A DNA stretch of 64,000 bases from Croceibacterium_B sp963783195 (GCA_963783195.1 CAWAMV010000004.1:558001-622000); one strand, 5' to 3'; numbered from the stretch's first letter, positions 42,267-51,936 are shown. Made by a program: numbers and translations. The notes: generated by a model from the letters alone, not told the origin.

Positions 42267-42689
42267 TCAGCGCGGGCGATGCTCGGTGCCGAGGCCGGGG
42301 GTAATGAACACCCCGGCCGCCGCGCCGGCGATGTCCGCGGTGTGCCAGACGCCAGGCGGGTTGATGGCGTATTCGCCCGGGCCGATCGTAACGGTCCGGG
42401 TGCTGCCGTCGGGAAATTCCTGGTGCAGGGTCATGCTTCCGGCGGTGCACAGCACCACCTCGTCGCCCGCCGGGTGCATTTCCCAGCCCGGCCAGTCCTC
42501 GGTAAAGGTGAACATCGAGACCAGCCGGCCTTGCTGGCCGTCGGCCTCGGTCCGGCGGCCGTAGTCCATGTACCAGTCCATCGCCCGCTCGTCGCGCGGG
42601 AACTCGGGCTGGGCTTCCGCGCCCGCTCCCCCGTTGGGCGCCTTGCCGAGATGGATCGGGTGGGTTTCAAGTTGCTTGCCGGCCGTCAT
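42267..42689 (-). CDS. cupin-domain protein
   Basis: This 140-residue single-cupin protein has the conserved barrel motifs WEMHPAGDEVVLCTAGSM and PGEYAINPPGVWHTADI. The first lacks the second His of the classical G(X)5HXH, having HPAGDE instead, so the metal site is probably His-Asp/Glu-His. No signal peptide is visible. The substrate is unknown. The ATG overlaps the stop of the VOC gene (ATGA), so the two are made together. Confidence 0.85.
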   Translation of the reverse strand: MTAGKQLETHPIHLGKAPNGGAGAEAQPEFPRDERAMDWYMDYGRRTEADGQQGRLVSMFTFTEDWPGWEMHPAGDEVVLCTAGSMTLHQEFPDGSTRTVTIGPGEYAINPPGVWHTADIAGAAAGVFITPGLGTEHRPR

Positions 42690-43060
42690 TGCACGCCCAT
42701 GCAGAAGGCGTTGAGCTTGTTCCCGTCGGGGTCGCGGAAATAGGCCGCGTAGAAGCCGCCCCCGCGCAGGCCAGGCGCGCCTTCGTCGCTCCCGCCGTTG
42801 GCCAGCGCGATCTGGTGAATGCGGTCGACCTGCGCGGGATCCCTGGCATCGAGCGCGACCATCGTGCCGTTTCCGACCGAGGCGGCGTTGCCGTCGAACG
42901 GCTTGACGACCGCGACGCCTGCGCCGCCATCCGCCGTTCCCCAGGCGATGTTGTTTTCGCCTTCCATGAAGCGCGGTACGCCCAGTTCGGCGGCGATCGC
43001 GTCATAGAAACGTGCCGACCGTTCGAGGTCGTTGGTCCCCAGGGTAACGTAACCGATCAT
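42686..43060 (-). CDS. VOC-family (glyoxalase-fold) protein
   Basis: This 124-residue protein of the vicinal oxygen chelate superfamily has the opening MIGYVTLGTNDLERSARFYD, the middle strand NNIAWGTADGGAGVAVVKPF, and the ending GFYAAYFRDPDGNKLNAFCM with the typical RDPDGN turn. The family includes glyoxalases, dioxygenases and resistance proteins; which one this is cannot be told. It is upstream of and coupled to the cupin gene. Confidence 0.88.
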   Translation of the reverse strand: MIGYVTLGTNDLERSARFYDAIAAELGVPRFMEGENNIAWGTADGGAGVAVVKPFDGNAASVGNGTMVALDARDPAQVDRIHQIALANGGSDEGAPGLRGGGFYAAYFRDPDGNKLNAFCMGVQ

Positions 43061-43116
43061 CGCGTGCTCCTCATCTGCAACTCGCGAGGCGGAACATTAA
43101 GCGAACAGCGGAAGGG

Positions 43117-44934
43117 CTACAAGGGCCGGCATGCCTCGGTCAGCCATGCCAGGTCGTCGCCCGCAAGCTGCGGCGCGAGCACCTCGAGGACACGCGCATG
43201 ATATTCGTTCCACCAGCGCTGTTCGGCGGGCGAAAGAAGCGCTTCATCTACAAGTGTCCGGTCGATCGGGACCAGCGTGAGCGTCTCGAACCCGAGCCAC
43301 TCGCCTTCCGCGCCTGCGATCTCCCGCGGCTCGACGAGGACGAGGTTCTCGATCCGGATGCCATATTCGCCGGTCTTGTAGTAGCCGGGCTCGTTCGAGA
43401 GGATCATCCCGGCCATCAGCTCCTGCCCGGTTCCGGCCTGCCCGCCAGCCGGCTTGGCGATACGCTGCGGCCCCTCGTGGACGGCGAGGAAGCTGCCGAC
43501 GCCGTGGCCGGTGCCGTGGGCGTAGTCCAGACCGGCCATCCACAGGTATTGCCGCGCGAGCGTGTCGAGCTGCGAACCGTTGGTGCCTTGCGGGAAGGTC
43601 TGTGTCGCGAGCGCGATGTGGCCCTTGAGAACGCGGGTGAAGCGGTCGCGCACTTCGGCGCTCGGCTCGCCCGCCCCATCCTGAGTCCCGATCCACACCG
43701 TGCGGGTAATGTCGGTCGTCCCGTCGGGGTACTGGCCCCCCGAGTCGACGAGATAGACGCTCCCCGGGTCGAGCGGGCGGTTGGTTTCCTCGCTGACCTT
43801 GTAGTGGACCACCGCGCCGTTGGGACCGGCGCCGCTGATGGTGTCGAAGCTCAGGTCCCTGAGCAGCGGGTCCTCGGCGCGGAAGGCTTGCAACCGGGCC
43901 GCGGCGGACAGCTCGTCCACGCCGCCCTTCGGACCTTCGATCGAAAGCCAGCGGAGGAACTTCGTCACGGCCGCCCCGTCCCGCGCCTGCGCGGTGCGGT
44001 GGCCGACCTGTTCGGCCTCGTTCTTGATCGCCTTGGGGAGGATCGTGGGGTCGGTCAGCGCCACGGGCTCGGCCCCCGCCTCCTCCAGCGCGGCGAAGAT
44101 CGCGGCCACTGCGCGGTCGGGGTCGGCGGCGACGCGCTTGCCCTTGAGCGACTTCAGTGCTCCCTCGAACTCGTCGCGCGGGCGTATAGCCACCGCATTG
44201 CCGAGGTGCGCGGCGACATCGGCCGGGACCTTGTCGGGCGCGATGAACCATTCCGCCGTGCCGTCGGCGTGGGCGAGCAGGTACGACAGCGCGACCGGGG
44301 TGCGCTCCACGTCGCTGCCGCGCACGTTGAGCAGCCAGGCGACCGAATCGAGTGCGCTGATGACGGCGGCGTCGAGCTTCTTGGCCTTGAGGAACTCGGC
44401 CACCTCGGCCCGCTTTTCGGAGCCCGAGCGGCCAGCGTACCTATCCTCATGGACCATGGCGGGAGCTTGGGACGGGGCGGGCTGATCGTCCCACACCGCG
44501 TCGATCGGGTTGCTCTCGACCGGCACCAGCTCGGCCCCGGCCTCCGCCAGCAGCTTGCTCGCCGAACGGACCCAGCCACGCGTGTGCAGCCACGGATCGT
44601 AACCGACCTTCGCGCCTTCCCCGGTGTTGTCAGCCAGCCACTGGGCGAGGCTCTCCGCCGGCACCGAGTGATATTCGTAAAGCTTGCCGTCGACCTGGTC
44701 GCGCACCTGCAGGGTGTAGCGGCCGTCGACGAAGATCGCTGCCTTGTCCTTCAGCACCGCGACCGTGCCGGCCGATCCCCCGAACCCTGTCAGCCAGGCG
44801 AGACGCTGGGCATAGGCGCCGACGTACTCGCTCATGTGCTCGTCGGAGATCGGAACGACGAAGCCGTCGAGCCCGCGCCGCGCCAGTTCCTTGCGCAAGC
44901 CATCGAGCCGGGCCTCATGGGTCTGCATCAACAT
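43117..44934 (-). CDS. pepP: Xaa-Pro aminopeptidase (M24B)
   Basis: This 605-residue metallopeptidase has the long M24B architecture: two creatinase-like N-terminal domains (GLDGFVVPISDEHMSEYVGA) and a C-terminal pita-bread domain. The five metal ligands are seen in LVDSGGQYPDGTTDITRTV (two Asp), HGTGHGVGSFLAVHEGP (His), NEPGYYKTGEYGIRIEN (Glu) and FETLTLVPID (Glu). There is no signal peptide, so the enzyme is cytoplasmic and removes residues preceding proline. It is divergent from the S9 peptidase gene, with 39 bases between the starts. Confidence 0.93.
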   Translation of the reverse strand: MLMQTHEARLDGLRKELARRGLDGFVVPISDEHMSEYVGAYAQRLAWLTGFGGSAGTVAVLKDKAAIFVDGRYTLQVRDQVDGKLYEYHSVPAESLAQWLADNTGEGAKVGYDPWLHTRGWVRSASKLLAEAGAELVPVESNPIDAVWDDQPAPSQAPAMVHEDRYAGRSGSEKRAEVAEFLKAKKLDAAVISALDSVAWLLNVRGSDVERTPVALSYLLAHADGTAEWFIAPDKVPADVAAHLGNAVAIRPRDEFEGALKSLKGKRVAADPDRAVAAIFAALEEAGAEPVALTDPTILPKAIKNEAEQVGHRTAQARDGAAVTKFLRWLSIEGPKGGVDELSAAARLQAFRAEDPLLRDLSFDTISGAGPNGAVVHYKVSEETNRPLDPGSVYLVDSGGQYPDGTTDITRTVWIGTQDGAGEPSAEVRDRFTRVLKGHIALATQTFPQGTNGSQLDTLARQYLWMAGLDYAHGTGHGVGSFLAVHEGPQRIAKPAGGQAGTGQELMAGMILSNEPGYYKTGEYGIRIENLVLVEPREIAGAEGEWLGFETLTLVPIDRTLVDEALLSPAEQRWWNEYHARVLEVLAPQLAGDDLAWLTEACRPL

Positions 44935-44973
44935 CGTCTTGAAGTCCTTTCATCTGCAACATAGTGCCGCGCG

Positions 44974-47061
44974 ATGAACGACGCCACACCCCAGACCCCG
45001 CCCACCTTGCCTCCCGTCGCGGCGAAGAAGCCGTCCAGCGTCTCGCACCACGGCTTCACCGTCGCCGACGACTACGCCTGGCTGCGCGACTCCGGCTATC
45101 CCAAGGTCGAGGACGCCGAGATCCTCGCCCACCTGAAGGCGGAGAACGAATGGTTCGAAGCGCGCATGGGCGACCGCAAGGGCGAGGTCGATGCGCTATT
45201 CAAGGAGATGCGGGCGCGGATCAAGGAGGCGGACAAGTCGGTCCCGCAGAAGGACGGCGACTGGCTCTACTGGATCGAATACGAGGAAGGCGCCGAGTAC
45301 AAGAAGTGGTGGCGCCGGCCGGTCGGGGCCCCGGAGGACGGCAACGCCGACGAACTGATGCTCGACGAGACGGCGATGGCTGCGGGCAAGGAGTACTTCC
45401 GGCTCGGCGCTCTGTCTGTGTCGAAGGACGGGCGGCTGCTCGCCTACTCGGTCGATGACAACGGGTCGGAGCGGTACACCGCAAAGATCAAGGACCTGCA
45501 GACCGGCGAGCACCTGCCCGACGAGATTCCCGGCACGCTATCGGCATTGGTCTGGGTCGAGGGCGACAGCGCGCTGGTCTATTCGCTGGCGAACGAGAAC
45601 TGGCGGACCGACAATGCCCGCATCCACCGGCTGGGCACGCCGCCGAGCGGCGATGTCGAGCTCTATCACGAAGACGATGAGGGCTTCCGCGTTTCCTCCT
45701 CGCTCAGCGCGCAGGAAGACTGGCTGATCGTTTCGTCCGGCGACCACGAGACGAGCGAATGCTGGCTTATCCCGGCGGCCGACTGCACGGTCCCTCCCAA
45801 GGTGGTGAAGCCGCGGGAGAAAGGTGTCGAATACGATGTCGACATCCGCGACGGCACCGTCTGGGTTCACACCAATGACAGGCACGAGAACTTCCGCCTC
45901 GCCACTGCCCTGCTGGACGCGCCCGGCGAATGGCAGTCGCTGGTCGAGGGATCGGACGAATTCTACCTGACCGGCTTCGAGCTGTTTCGCGATTTCTTCG
46001 TCATCGACGGTCGGCTCGGCGGCCTCGACCGGGTCGAGATACGTTACTACGACGAGCCGGGCCGCATCGAGCCGATCGAGTTTCCCGAGGCGACGTACAG
46101 CGCCGGCATGGGCTCCAATCCGGAGTACGAGCAGACCGTGCTGCGCGTCTCATACGAGAGCATGATCAGCCCGGCGAGCACTTATGATTACGACGTGGCG
46201 AGCCGCGGGCTGACACTGCTCAAGCGGCAGGAAATTCCCTCCGGATACGACCGCAGCCTTTACACAACCGAGCGGCTTGAAATCACGGCGCGTGATGGCA
46301 CGGCAATCCCTGTCAGCGTGATGTACCGCAAGGACCGCAAGCCTGGCGGCCCGCTGCACCTCTATGGTTACGGGGCCTATGGCATCGCCATCCCGCCGGG
46401 CTTCTCGACCACGCGCCTCAGCCTGGTTGACCGCGGTTTCGCCTATGCCATTGCCCACATCCGCGGCGGCGACGACATGGGCCGCGCCTGGTACAAGGCG
46501 GGCAAGCTGGAAAGCCGGACCAATACTTTCACCGATTTCGTCGACGCGGCGAAGGGCCTGATCGAGCGTCGGCTGACGCAGGCCGGACAGATCTCGATCT
46601 CCGGCGGCTCGGCCGGCGGCGAGCTGATGGGCGCGGTGGTCAATTCCGACCCGGAACTGTGGGGTGCCGTCGTCGCTCATGTCCCGTTCGTCGACGTGCT
46701 GGCGACAATGCTCGATCCCACGCTCCCGCTGACGCCCGGCGAATGGCCCGAGTGGGGCAACCCGATCGAGGACCGGGCCGCGTTCGAGCTGATCCGCAGC
46801 TATAGCCCCTACGACAACGTTCGCGCGCAGCCCTATCCGCCGCTGCTGGTGACCGCCGGGCTCAACGACCCGCGCGTGACCTACTGGGAGCCCGCCAAGT
46901 GGGTTGCCCGCCTGCGCGAGCTGAAGACCGACGACAACGAGCTGCTGCTCAAGACCAACATGGGAGCGGGCCACGGCGGAAAGTCGGGGCGGTTCGAGAG
47001 TTTGCGGGAAACGGCCGAGGAGGTCGCCTTCATCCTGTGGCAGATGGGGGTGGGGCTTTGA
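44974..47061 (+). CDS. S9A oligopeptidase B-type serine peptidase
   Basis: This 695-residue prolyl-oligopeptidase-family enzyme has an N-terminal seven-bladed propeller (about 70-420) and a C-terminal hydrolase domain. The catalytic triad is S546 in GGSAGGELMG, D632 in GLNDPRV and H667 in GAGHGGKSGR. The motif YGYGAYGIAIPP is typical of oligopeptidase B (PtrB), which cleaves after basic residues. There is no signal peptide. A thioesterase gene follows with an overlapping start. Confidence 0.92.
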   Translation: MNDATPQTPPTLPPVAAKKPSSVSHHGFTVADDYAWLRDSGYPKVEDAEILAHLKAENEWFEARMGDRKGEVDALFKEMRARIKEADKSVPQKDGDWLYWIEYEEGAEYKKWWRRPVGAPEDGNADELMLDETAMAAGKEYFRLGALSVSKDGRLLAYSVDDNGSERYTAKIKDLQTGEHLPDEIPGTLSALVWVEGDSALVYSLANENWRTDNARIHRLGTPPSGDVELYHEDDEGFRVSSSLSAQEDWLIVSSGDHETSECWLIPAADCTVPPKVVKPREKGVEYDVDIRDGTVWVHTNDRHENFRLATALLDAPGEWQSLVEGSDEFYLTGFELFRDFFVIDGRLGGLDRVEIRYYDEPGRIEPIEFPEATYSAGMGSNPEYEQTVLRVSYESMISPASTYDYDVASRGLTLLKRQEIPSGYDRSLYTTERLEITARDGTAIPVSVMYRKDRKPGGPLHLYGYGAYGIAIPPGFSTTRLSLVDRGFAYAIAHIRGGDDMGRAWYKAGKLESRTNTFTDFVDAAKGLIERRLTQAGQISISGGSAGGELMGAVVNSDPELWGAVVAHVPFVDVLATMLDPTLPLTPGEWPEWGNPIEDRAAFELIRSYSPYDNVRAQPYPPLLVTAGLNDPRVTYWEPAKWVARLRELKTDDNELLLKTNMGAGHGGKSGRFESLRETAEEVAFILWQMGVGL

Positions 47062-47462
47062 CATCGAGCTGGACCATGGAGTTCACGGCGCTGCCCGAGC
47101 ACATCGATGTCTACGGCCACGTCAACAACACGGTCTGGCTGCGCTGGATGGAGGACCTCGCCACTGCGCACTGGATGAATGTCGCGCGACCGCAGGACCG
47201 CGACGCCTATGCCTGGTTCGTTACTCGGCACGAGATCGACTATCGCGGCAACATCGGCGAGGGCGAGAGCTGCACCGGCACGACAGAAATCCGCGAGGGG
47301 CCCAGCGGCGCCCGGTTCGACCGCTACACCACCTTCCGCAACGAAGCGGGCAAGGTGCTGGTCGAGGCGAGGACGACCTGGGCGATGATCGATGCCGCCA
47401 GCGGCCGGCTGATGCGCGTGCCGGCGGAAGTTGCTGTGCCGTTCCTGCCGCGCGCAGCCTAG
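47058..47462 (+). CDS. acyl-CoA thioesterase (4HBT hot-dog fold)
   Basis: This 134-residue thioesterase has the 4HBT signature HIDVYGHVNNTVWLRWME, where the Asp/Asn positions form the active site, and the strand ARTTWAMIDAASGRLMRVP. A TTG at 47058 that overlaps the S9 stop (TTGA), preceded by a GGGGTGGGG tract, is the likely start; an ATG at 47076 would cut six residues. It probably hydrolyses acyl-CoA esters in the cytoplasm. Specificity is unknown. Confidence 0.85.
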   Translation: MTSSWTMEFTALPEHIDVYGHVNNTVWLRWMEDLATAHWMNVARPQDRDAYAWFVTRHEIDYRGNIGEGESCTGTTEIREGPSGARFDRYTTFRNEAGKVLVEARTTWAMIDAASGRLMRVPAEVAVPFLPRAA

Positions 47463-47466
47463 TGCG

Positions 47467-49185
47467 TCACGAGGCGCTGGCGGCGATCTTGCGCCGCTCG
47501 CCCTGACGGGGGGCGAAGACCCGCATGCGTTCGCTGACGGTGCGGTTGCGACCATGCTGCTTGGCTTCGTAGAGCAGGCGGTCGGCGCGCTCGTAGAGCA
47601 CCTCGAGCGTCGCGTGTGGCATGGCGTTGCGCGGCACCTCGATCACTCCCATGCTGGCGGTGACCATGCGGTCGAGCCCTGACACTTCGCTCGCCACCCG
47701 CGTGGGTACCGCCTGCCGCAGGCGCTCGGCCCGCTGGAGCGTATTGGCACCGCGCATCAGCAGAAGAAATTCCTCGCCGCCGAGGCGGAAGGGCAGCGTG
47801 TCGTCGTCGGGCTCCAGTGCATCGGCGACCGCCTGCAGGACCTTGTCGCCCATCGAATGTCCGTGGGTGTCGTTGATCGACTTGAAGCGGTCGAGGTCCA
47901 CCACGGCAAGGGTGGTAAATCCCTCGGCCCGCAGCAGGTCGAAACGCTCCTCAAGCAGGCGTCGGTTGTACAGGCCGGTAAGTGGATCGCGCTCGCTCAG
48001 CACTTCCATCTCGCGGGCCTCGATCCGGGCGAGATCGCGCTGGCGGCGAATGGCGAGAAAACGATCGGCCACCCCCAGTGCAATGATGATGACCTCCACG
48101 CCCATGGCGAGAAACATGGACAGGTCCAGCGAAGTCGGTCCGGTATAGGCGCCCAGTCCGCGCAACAGCCGGTCGGCCGAGGCCAAGATGATGGGTGCCC
48201 AGGCGGCAACCAGGAAGCGTGCTGCGCGGCTGCCGCCGAACAGAGCACGAAGGATCACGACGCTGTAGATCGGGATCACGGGCAGGAAGCCATAGAAATA
48301 GAGGCGATTGTCGATCGGCTGAGTGACGTCGAGCTGGAACGAAGCGATTCCCGGCACCAGAATGGTCCACCAGGCCGTGAAGTGGACGATATTCGCGCTG
48401 CGCGGCGAAAGACTCTCGGGCTCGAGGTAGTGCTCGATGAAGAACCCGGCCATGCCGACGCCGATGGCCCAGGCAAGCGGTGCGACGACCGCCATCAGAG
48501 TGATCGGCATGCGCCCGGCCAGACCGACCAGTCCACCGGCGAAGAGCAGGTAGGATATCATCGCCATCACCATTCCCGCGTGCAGCAGCACGAAGCGCTC
48601 GCGCAGGACGATGTAGAAGTTGATATCGAACAGCAGCGGCGTGACCAGCATCCCCAGCACCAGCGAGAGCACCGCGATGGCAATCAGGGACCCCGCGTCG
48701 TGCAGGTCATCGTGGGCGATGCGGGCCTCGCTCTGCACGGTGACCGAGTGCGGTCGTTCGATTCGCACGACCCAGTAGCGATTGTCGGGCAGGGGCGGCG
48801 GCATCTTCAGCCGGAAAACCGCGCCGTCCACGATCGCCTCGGCATCCTCGGGCGTATAGGTGCGCACGCGCATCCGCCCCGCTGTGTCCACCGATGCGAT
48901 GGCAATTGCGCGAAACACGGTTATGCGGCTGGAAAACTCGGTCGCCGGCGCGCCGAGCTTGCCCGCGGGAAAGCGCAGCCAGCTGACGGGCTGGCCATCC
49001 CGCCACGATCCCTTGTCGCAATCCCACCGCAGGCTGGCGGCGCGCTCCATCGTCACCGAGGTTGCGGAGTAGGCATGGCAGGACGGGCTGACATAGCGAA
49101 TGGGGGCCGCCGTTGCCGGCTGCCATGCGCCGATCAGCAGTGCCGCCAGCACGAGCAGCCTTGCCAGAAGTTTGGACCCCGCCAT
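47467..49185 (-). CDS. diguanylate cyclase with 7TMR-DISM sensor
   Basis: This 572-residue membrane protein has a signal peptide (LLARLLVLAALLIGAW, cleavage near ATAA), an extracellular beta-domain of about 150 residues and seven helices of the 7TMR-DISM type (residues about 170-370). A coiled segment and a C-terminal GGDEF domain follow. The active-site motif is GGEEF (FRLGGEEFLLL), with the preceding RDPLTGLYNRRLLEE. It should make cyclic di-GMP. The RxxD inhibitory site is not evident. The window also begins with an HD-GYP phosphodiesterase. Confidence 0.92.
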   Translation of the reverse strand: MAGSKLLARLLVLAALLIGAWQPATAAPIRYVSPSCHAYSATSVTMERAASLRWDCDKGSWRDGQPVSWLRFPAGKLGAPATEFSSRITVFRAIAIASVDTAGRMRVRTYTPEDAEAIVDGAVFRLKMPPPLPDNRYWVVRIERPHSVTVQSEARIAHDDLHDAGSLIAIAVLSLVLGMLVTPLLFDINFYIVLRERFVLLHAGMVMAMISYLLFAGGLVGLAGRMPITLMAVVAPLAWAIGVGMAGFFIEHYLEPESLSPRSANIVHFTAWWTILVPGIASFQLDVTQPIDNRLYFYGFLPVIPIYSVVILRALFGGSRAARFLVAAWAPIILASADRLLRGLGAYTGPTSLDLSMFLAMGVEVIIIALGVADRFLAIRRQRDLARIEAREMEVLSERDPLTGLYNRRLLEERFDLLRAEGFTTLAVVDLDRFKSINDTHGHSMGDKVLQAVADALEPDDDTLPFRLGGEEFLLLMRGANTLQRAERLRQAVPTRVASEVSGLDRMVTASMGVIEVPRNAMPHATLEVLYERADRLLYEAKQHGRNRTVSERMRVFAPRQGERRKIAASAS

Positions 49186-49262
49186 CGCTGGGTTTCTACC
49201 CCGCCGAGGCCTACAAATGGGTTAAGGCGTTAACCGGGATTATACCATGTCGGTGTGCCCGA

Positions 49263-50378
49263 TCAGGCGATCGCATCCTCGACGCTGAGCAGGTCATATC
49301 CCAGTTCCTCGGCTACCGCGGGATAGGTTACACGGCCAGCGTGGACGTTGAGACCCTGGGCCAGGTGCGGATCGCGCCGCATGGCTTCTTTCCAGCCCAG
49401 GTCGGCGATGCGCAGCGCGTGCGGCAGCGTCACGTTGTTGAGCGCATAAGTGCTGGTACGGCTGACCGCGCCGGGCATGTTGGCGACGCAGTAGTGGACG
49501 ATCTCGTCGATCACGTAGGTCGGGTTGTCATGTGTTGTGGGCCGGCTCGTCTCGAAACAGCCGCCCTGGTCGATCGCGACATCGACCAACACCGCGCCCG
49601 GCTTCATGCACTTGAGCATCTCGCGGGTGACGAGCTTGGGCGCCGCTGCGCCCGGGATCAGCACCGCGCCGATGACCAGGTCCGCATCGCACACCGCGTC
49701 TTCCAGGTTGGCCTGGTTGGAAAAGCGGGTGGCGGCGCGTGCCTCGAAGTGAGTGCCGACGCGTTCGAGCACTTCCGGGTTACGGTCCATGATCGTCACG
49801 TCGGCGCCGAGGCCGGCGGCCATCTGCGCCGCGTTGAAGCCGACCACGCCGCCGCCGATGACGACGACCTTACCCGGCATCACGCCCGGCACGCCGCCGA
49901 GCAGAACGCCGCGCCCGCCGTGTGCCTTTTCCAGGGCGGTTGCGCCGGCCTGGATGCTCATCCGCCCGGCGACCTGGCTCATCGGCTTGAGCAGCGGCAG
50001 CGAGCCGCCTGGCCCGGTGACAGTCTCGTAGGCGATCGCGGTCACGCCCGACCTTACCAGGTCTGCGGTCTGCTCTGGATCGGGCGCGAGGTGGAGGTAG
50101 GTGTAGAGGATCTGCCCTTCGCGCAGCATGGCGCGCTCCGCGGGCTGCGGCTCCTTGACCTTCACCACCATCTCGCACTCGGCGAAGATGGCCTCGGGCC
50201 CGTCGACGATCTTTGCCCCCGCCGCCTTGTACTCGCCGTCGGTCGCCCCGATGCCCAGGCCCGCCCCGGTTTCGATCCACACTTCGTGGCCGTGCTTGAC
50301 CAGTTCCATCGCGCTCTCGGGCGCGAGGCCGACGCGATATTCGCGGTTCTTGATTTCCTTGGGGCAGCCGATGCGCAT
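49263..50378 (-). CDS. ald: alanine dehydrogenase
   Basis: This 371-residue NAD-dependent enzyme interconverts alanine and pyruvate plus ammonia. The start ATG 50378 gives MRIGCPKEIKNREYRVGL, and AGGAGA stands just before it. The catalytic residues are K75 (VVKVKEPQP) and H96 (YLHLAPDP). The NAD site is VVVIGGGVVGFNAA. The length equals the canonical enzyme. No Lrp-type regulator gene is beside it, but a perfect palindrome lies upstream. Confidence 0.96.
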   Translation of the reverse strand: MRIGCPKEIKNREYRVGLAPESAMELVKHGHEVWIETGAGLGIGATDGEYKAAGAKIVDGPEAIFAECEMVVKVKEPQPAERAMLREGQILYTYLHLAPDPEQTADLVRSGVTAIAYETVTGPGGSLPLLKPMSQVAGRMSIQAGATALEKAHGGRGVLLGGVPGVMPGKVVVIGGGVVGFNAAQMAAGLGADVTIMDRNPEVLERVGTHFEARAATRFSNQANLEDAVCDADLVIGAVLIPGAAAPKLVTREMLKCMKPGAVLVDVAIDQGGCFETSRPTTHDNPTYVIDEIVHYCVANMPGAVSRTSTYALNNVTLPHALRIADLGWKEAMRRDPHLAQGLNVHAGRVTYPAVAEELGYDLLSVEDAIA

Positions 50379-50412
50379 GGAGAATCTCCTGATTGTCGGG
50401 GCCGTTACAGTT

Positions 50413-50424
50413 GCAACCGGTTGC
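50413..50424. promoter_or_regulatory. palindrome GCAACCGGTTGC upstream of ald
   Basis: A perfect 12-base palindrome is placed 35-46 bases upstream of the ald start; with flanking bases it reads TTGCAACCGGTTGCGCGCAA. This is where a promoter or operator should be. Lrp/AldR-type regulation of ald is common, but the sequence does not tell which factor binds. Confidence 0.35.
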
Positions 50425-50494
50425 GCGCAATGGGTCTGCGGCCGGCGAAGCGCGCGGAGAATTGTCCACAGGCCGTCACACGCTGGCGCGAAAT

Positions 50495-50512
50495 CTGTCA
50501 TCCTAGCGTAAC
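50495..50512 (+). promoter_or_regulatory. Pho-box-like sequence upstream of the porin gene
   Basis: CTGTCAT-CCTA-GCGTAAC fits the PhoB pattern of two 7-base half sites separated by 4 bases (consensus CTGTCAT). A third partial unit (TTTGACA, 50514-50520) follows. It ends about 58 bases before the porin ATG, so PhoB could activate the gene under phosphate limitation. Confidence 0.6.
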
Positions 50513-50569
50513 ATTTGACAACTAGCGGCGCGTCACACGGCGGACATATCCGCGCCCGGAAGCTGCAAC

Positions 50570-51865
50570 ATGACCTTCAGATTACAGGTATCGACCATCG
50601 CCCTCGCCGCGTCCTGCGCGTGGGCCGTTCCCGCCAACGCCCAGGACAGCGACACGGCAATTCGGGACGAGCTTGCCGCAATGCGGGCGCAGATGGCGCA
50701 GATGGCGGCGCGGATGGAAACGCTGCAGTCGCAACTCGACCAGGCGAATGCCAAGGCCGATGCCGCGACGACTGCCGCCACTACGGCAAGCGAGGTGGCG
50801 CAGGCCGCCAGCGTCTCGGCCGAAGCGGCCAAGGACGGCGGCGAGAAGAGCGGTGCTTTCGCCAAGGCCGCACAGTGGGCGGCCGACACGAAGGTGTCCG
50901 GCCGCATGTACTTCAACATGAGCACCGTGAACGCCGATAACGCCGCCGGTACGAACGTCGAGAAGGACTCGGGTTTCGAGATCAAGCGCTTCTACGTCGG
51001 CGTCGACCACAAGTTCGACGACACCTTCGCCGGTAACGTGACGATGGACATCAGCCGCGTGGACAACGGTGGCAAGAACGTCGGCATGGGGTTCTACGTC
51101 AAGAAGGCCTACCTCGAGGCGAAGCTCGCCAAGGAACTCAAGCTGCGCTTCGGTTCGGCCGACATGCCGTGGGTGCCCTATGCCGAAGGCATCAACGGCT
51201 ATCGCCACATCGAGAAGGAACTGGTCGACTTCTACGGCTTCGGCACTTCGGCCGACTGGGGCGTCCATGCCGCTGGCGACCTGGCCGACGGTCTGGTCAG
51301 TTACCAGGTCTCGGCGATCGACGGCGGCGGCTACCGTGATCCCAAGCTGACCAAGACGATCGATCTCGAGGGCCGCGTCTCGGTCAGGTACAAGGGCTTC
51401 AACGCCGGCATCGGCGGCTATAGCGGCAAGCTGGGCCAGGATGTCGAGGGCGCTCTCCCCTATCGCACGGCCACCCGCTTCAACGCCCTGCTCGCCTGGA
51501 AGGACGAGGTCGGCGGAATCCCGGTGACTGTGGGCGGCGAATACTTCACCGCGAAGAACTGGAAGGTCGCTCTCGCTGCACCGGAAGACAAGGCGGAAGG
51601 CTATTCGCTGTTCGCTTCGGCCGCGCCGATCGACCAGTGGAGCGTCTTCGGCCGCTACGACCGGGTCGAGCCAAACCAGAAGACCGCGCCGCTGCGCAAA
51701 GCCGATTTCTACATGCTCGGCCTGCAGTACAGCCCGGCAAAGATCGTCGACCTCGCTCTCGTATGGAAACACGACGACAGCGAGGGCGGGCTGAAGGCCG
51801 GCAATCTCGGCACCGGACAGGCCGATCGCGACGAAATCGGCATCTATGGACAGTTTCGCTTCTGA
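50570..51865 (+). CDS. OprP/OprO-type phosphate-selective porin
   Basis: This 431-residue outer-membrane protein has a signal peptide (VSTIALAASCAWAVPANA), then an Ala/Gln-rich coiled coil (residues about 30-95, LAAMRAQMAQMAARME) that probably trimerises in the periplasm, and a 16-strand-type beta-barrel (GRMYFNMSTVNADNA to the end, final YGQFRF with terminal Phe). The family takes up phosphate or polyphosphate. A Pho-box-like site upstream and pstS downstream support a phosphate function. The gene and pstS are separated by 71 bases. Confidence 0.9.
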   Translation: MTFRLQVSTIALAASCAWAVPANAQDSDTAIRDELAAMRAQMAQMAARMETLQSQLDQANAKADAATTAATTASEVAQAASVSAEAAKDGGEKSGAFAKAAQWAADTKVSGRMYFNMSTVNADNAAGTNVEKDSGFEIKRFYVGVDHKFDDTFAGNVTMDISRVDNGGKNVGMGFYVKKAYLEAKLAKELKLRFGSADMPWVPYAEGINGYRHIEKELVDFYGFGTSADWGVHAAGDLADGLVSYQVSAIDGGGYRDPKLTKTIDLEGRVSVRYKGFNAGIGGYSGKLGQDVEGALPYRTATRFNALLAWKDEVGGIPVTVGGEYFTAKNWKVALAAPEDKAEGYSLFASAAPIDQWSVFGRYDRVEPNQKTAPLRKADFYMLGLQYSPAKIVDLALVWKHDDSEGGLKAGNLGTGQADRDEIGIYGQFRF

Positions 51866-51871
51866 CGCGTC

Positions 51872-51889
51872 TTGTCATTTCATCGTCAC
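51872..51889 (+). promoter_or_regulatory. Pho-box-like sequence upstream of pstS
   Basis: TTGTCAT-TTCA-TCGTCAC matches the two-half-site PhoB box with one mismatch in the first and two in the second half site. It lies 47 bases before the pstS ATG, within the 71-base gap after the porin gene. Together with the similar site before the porin it suggests that both genes respond to phosphate starvation. Confidence 0.6.
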
Positions 51890-51936
51890 ACATCGCGCAT
51901 AACGAACGCCAGCAACTCAAGCAGGGATTACCCCAG

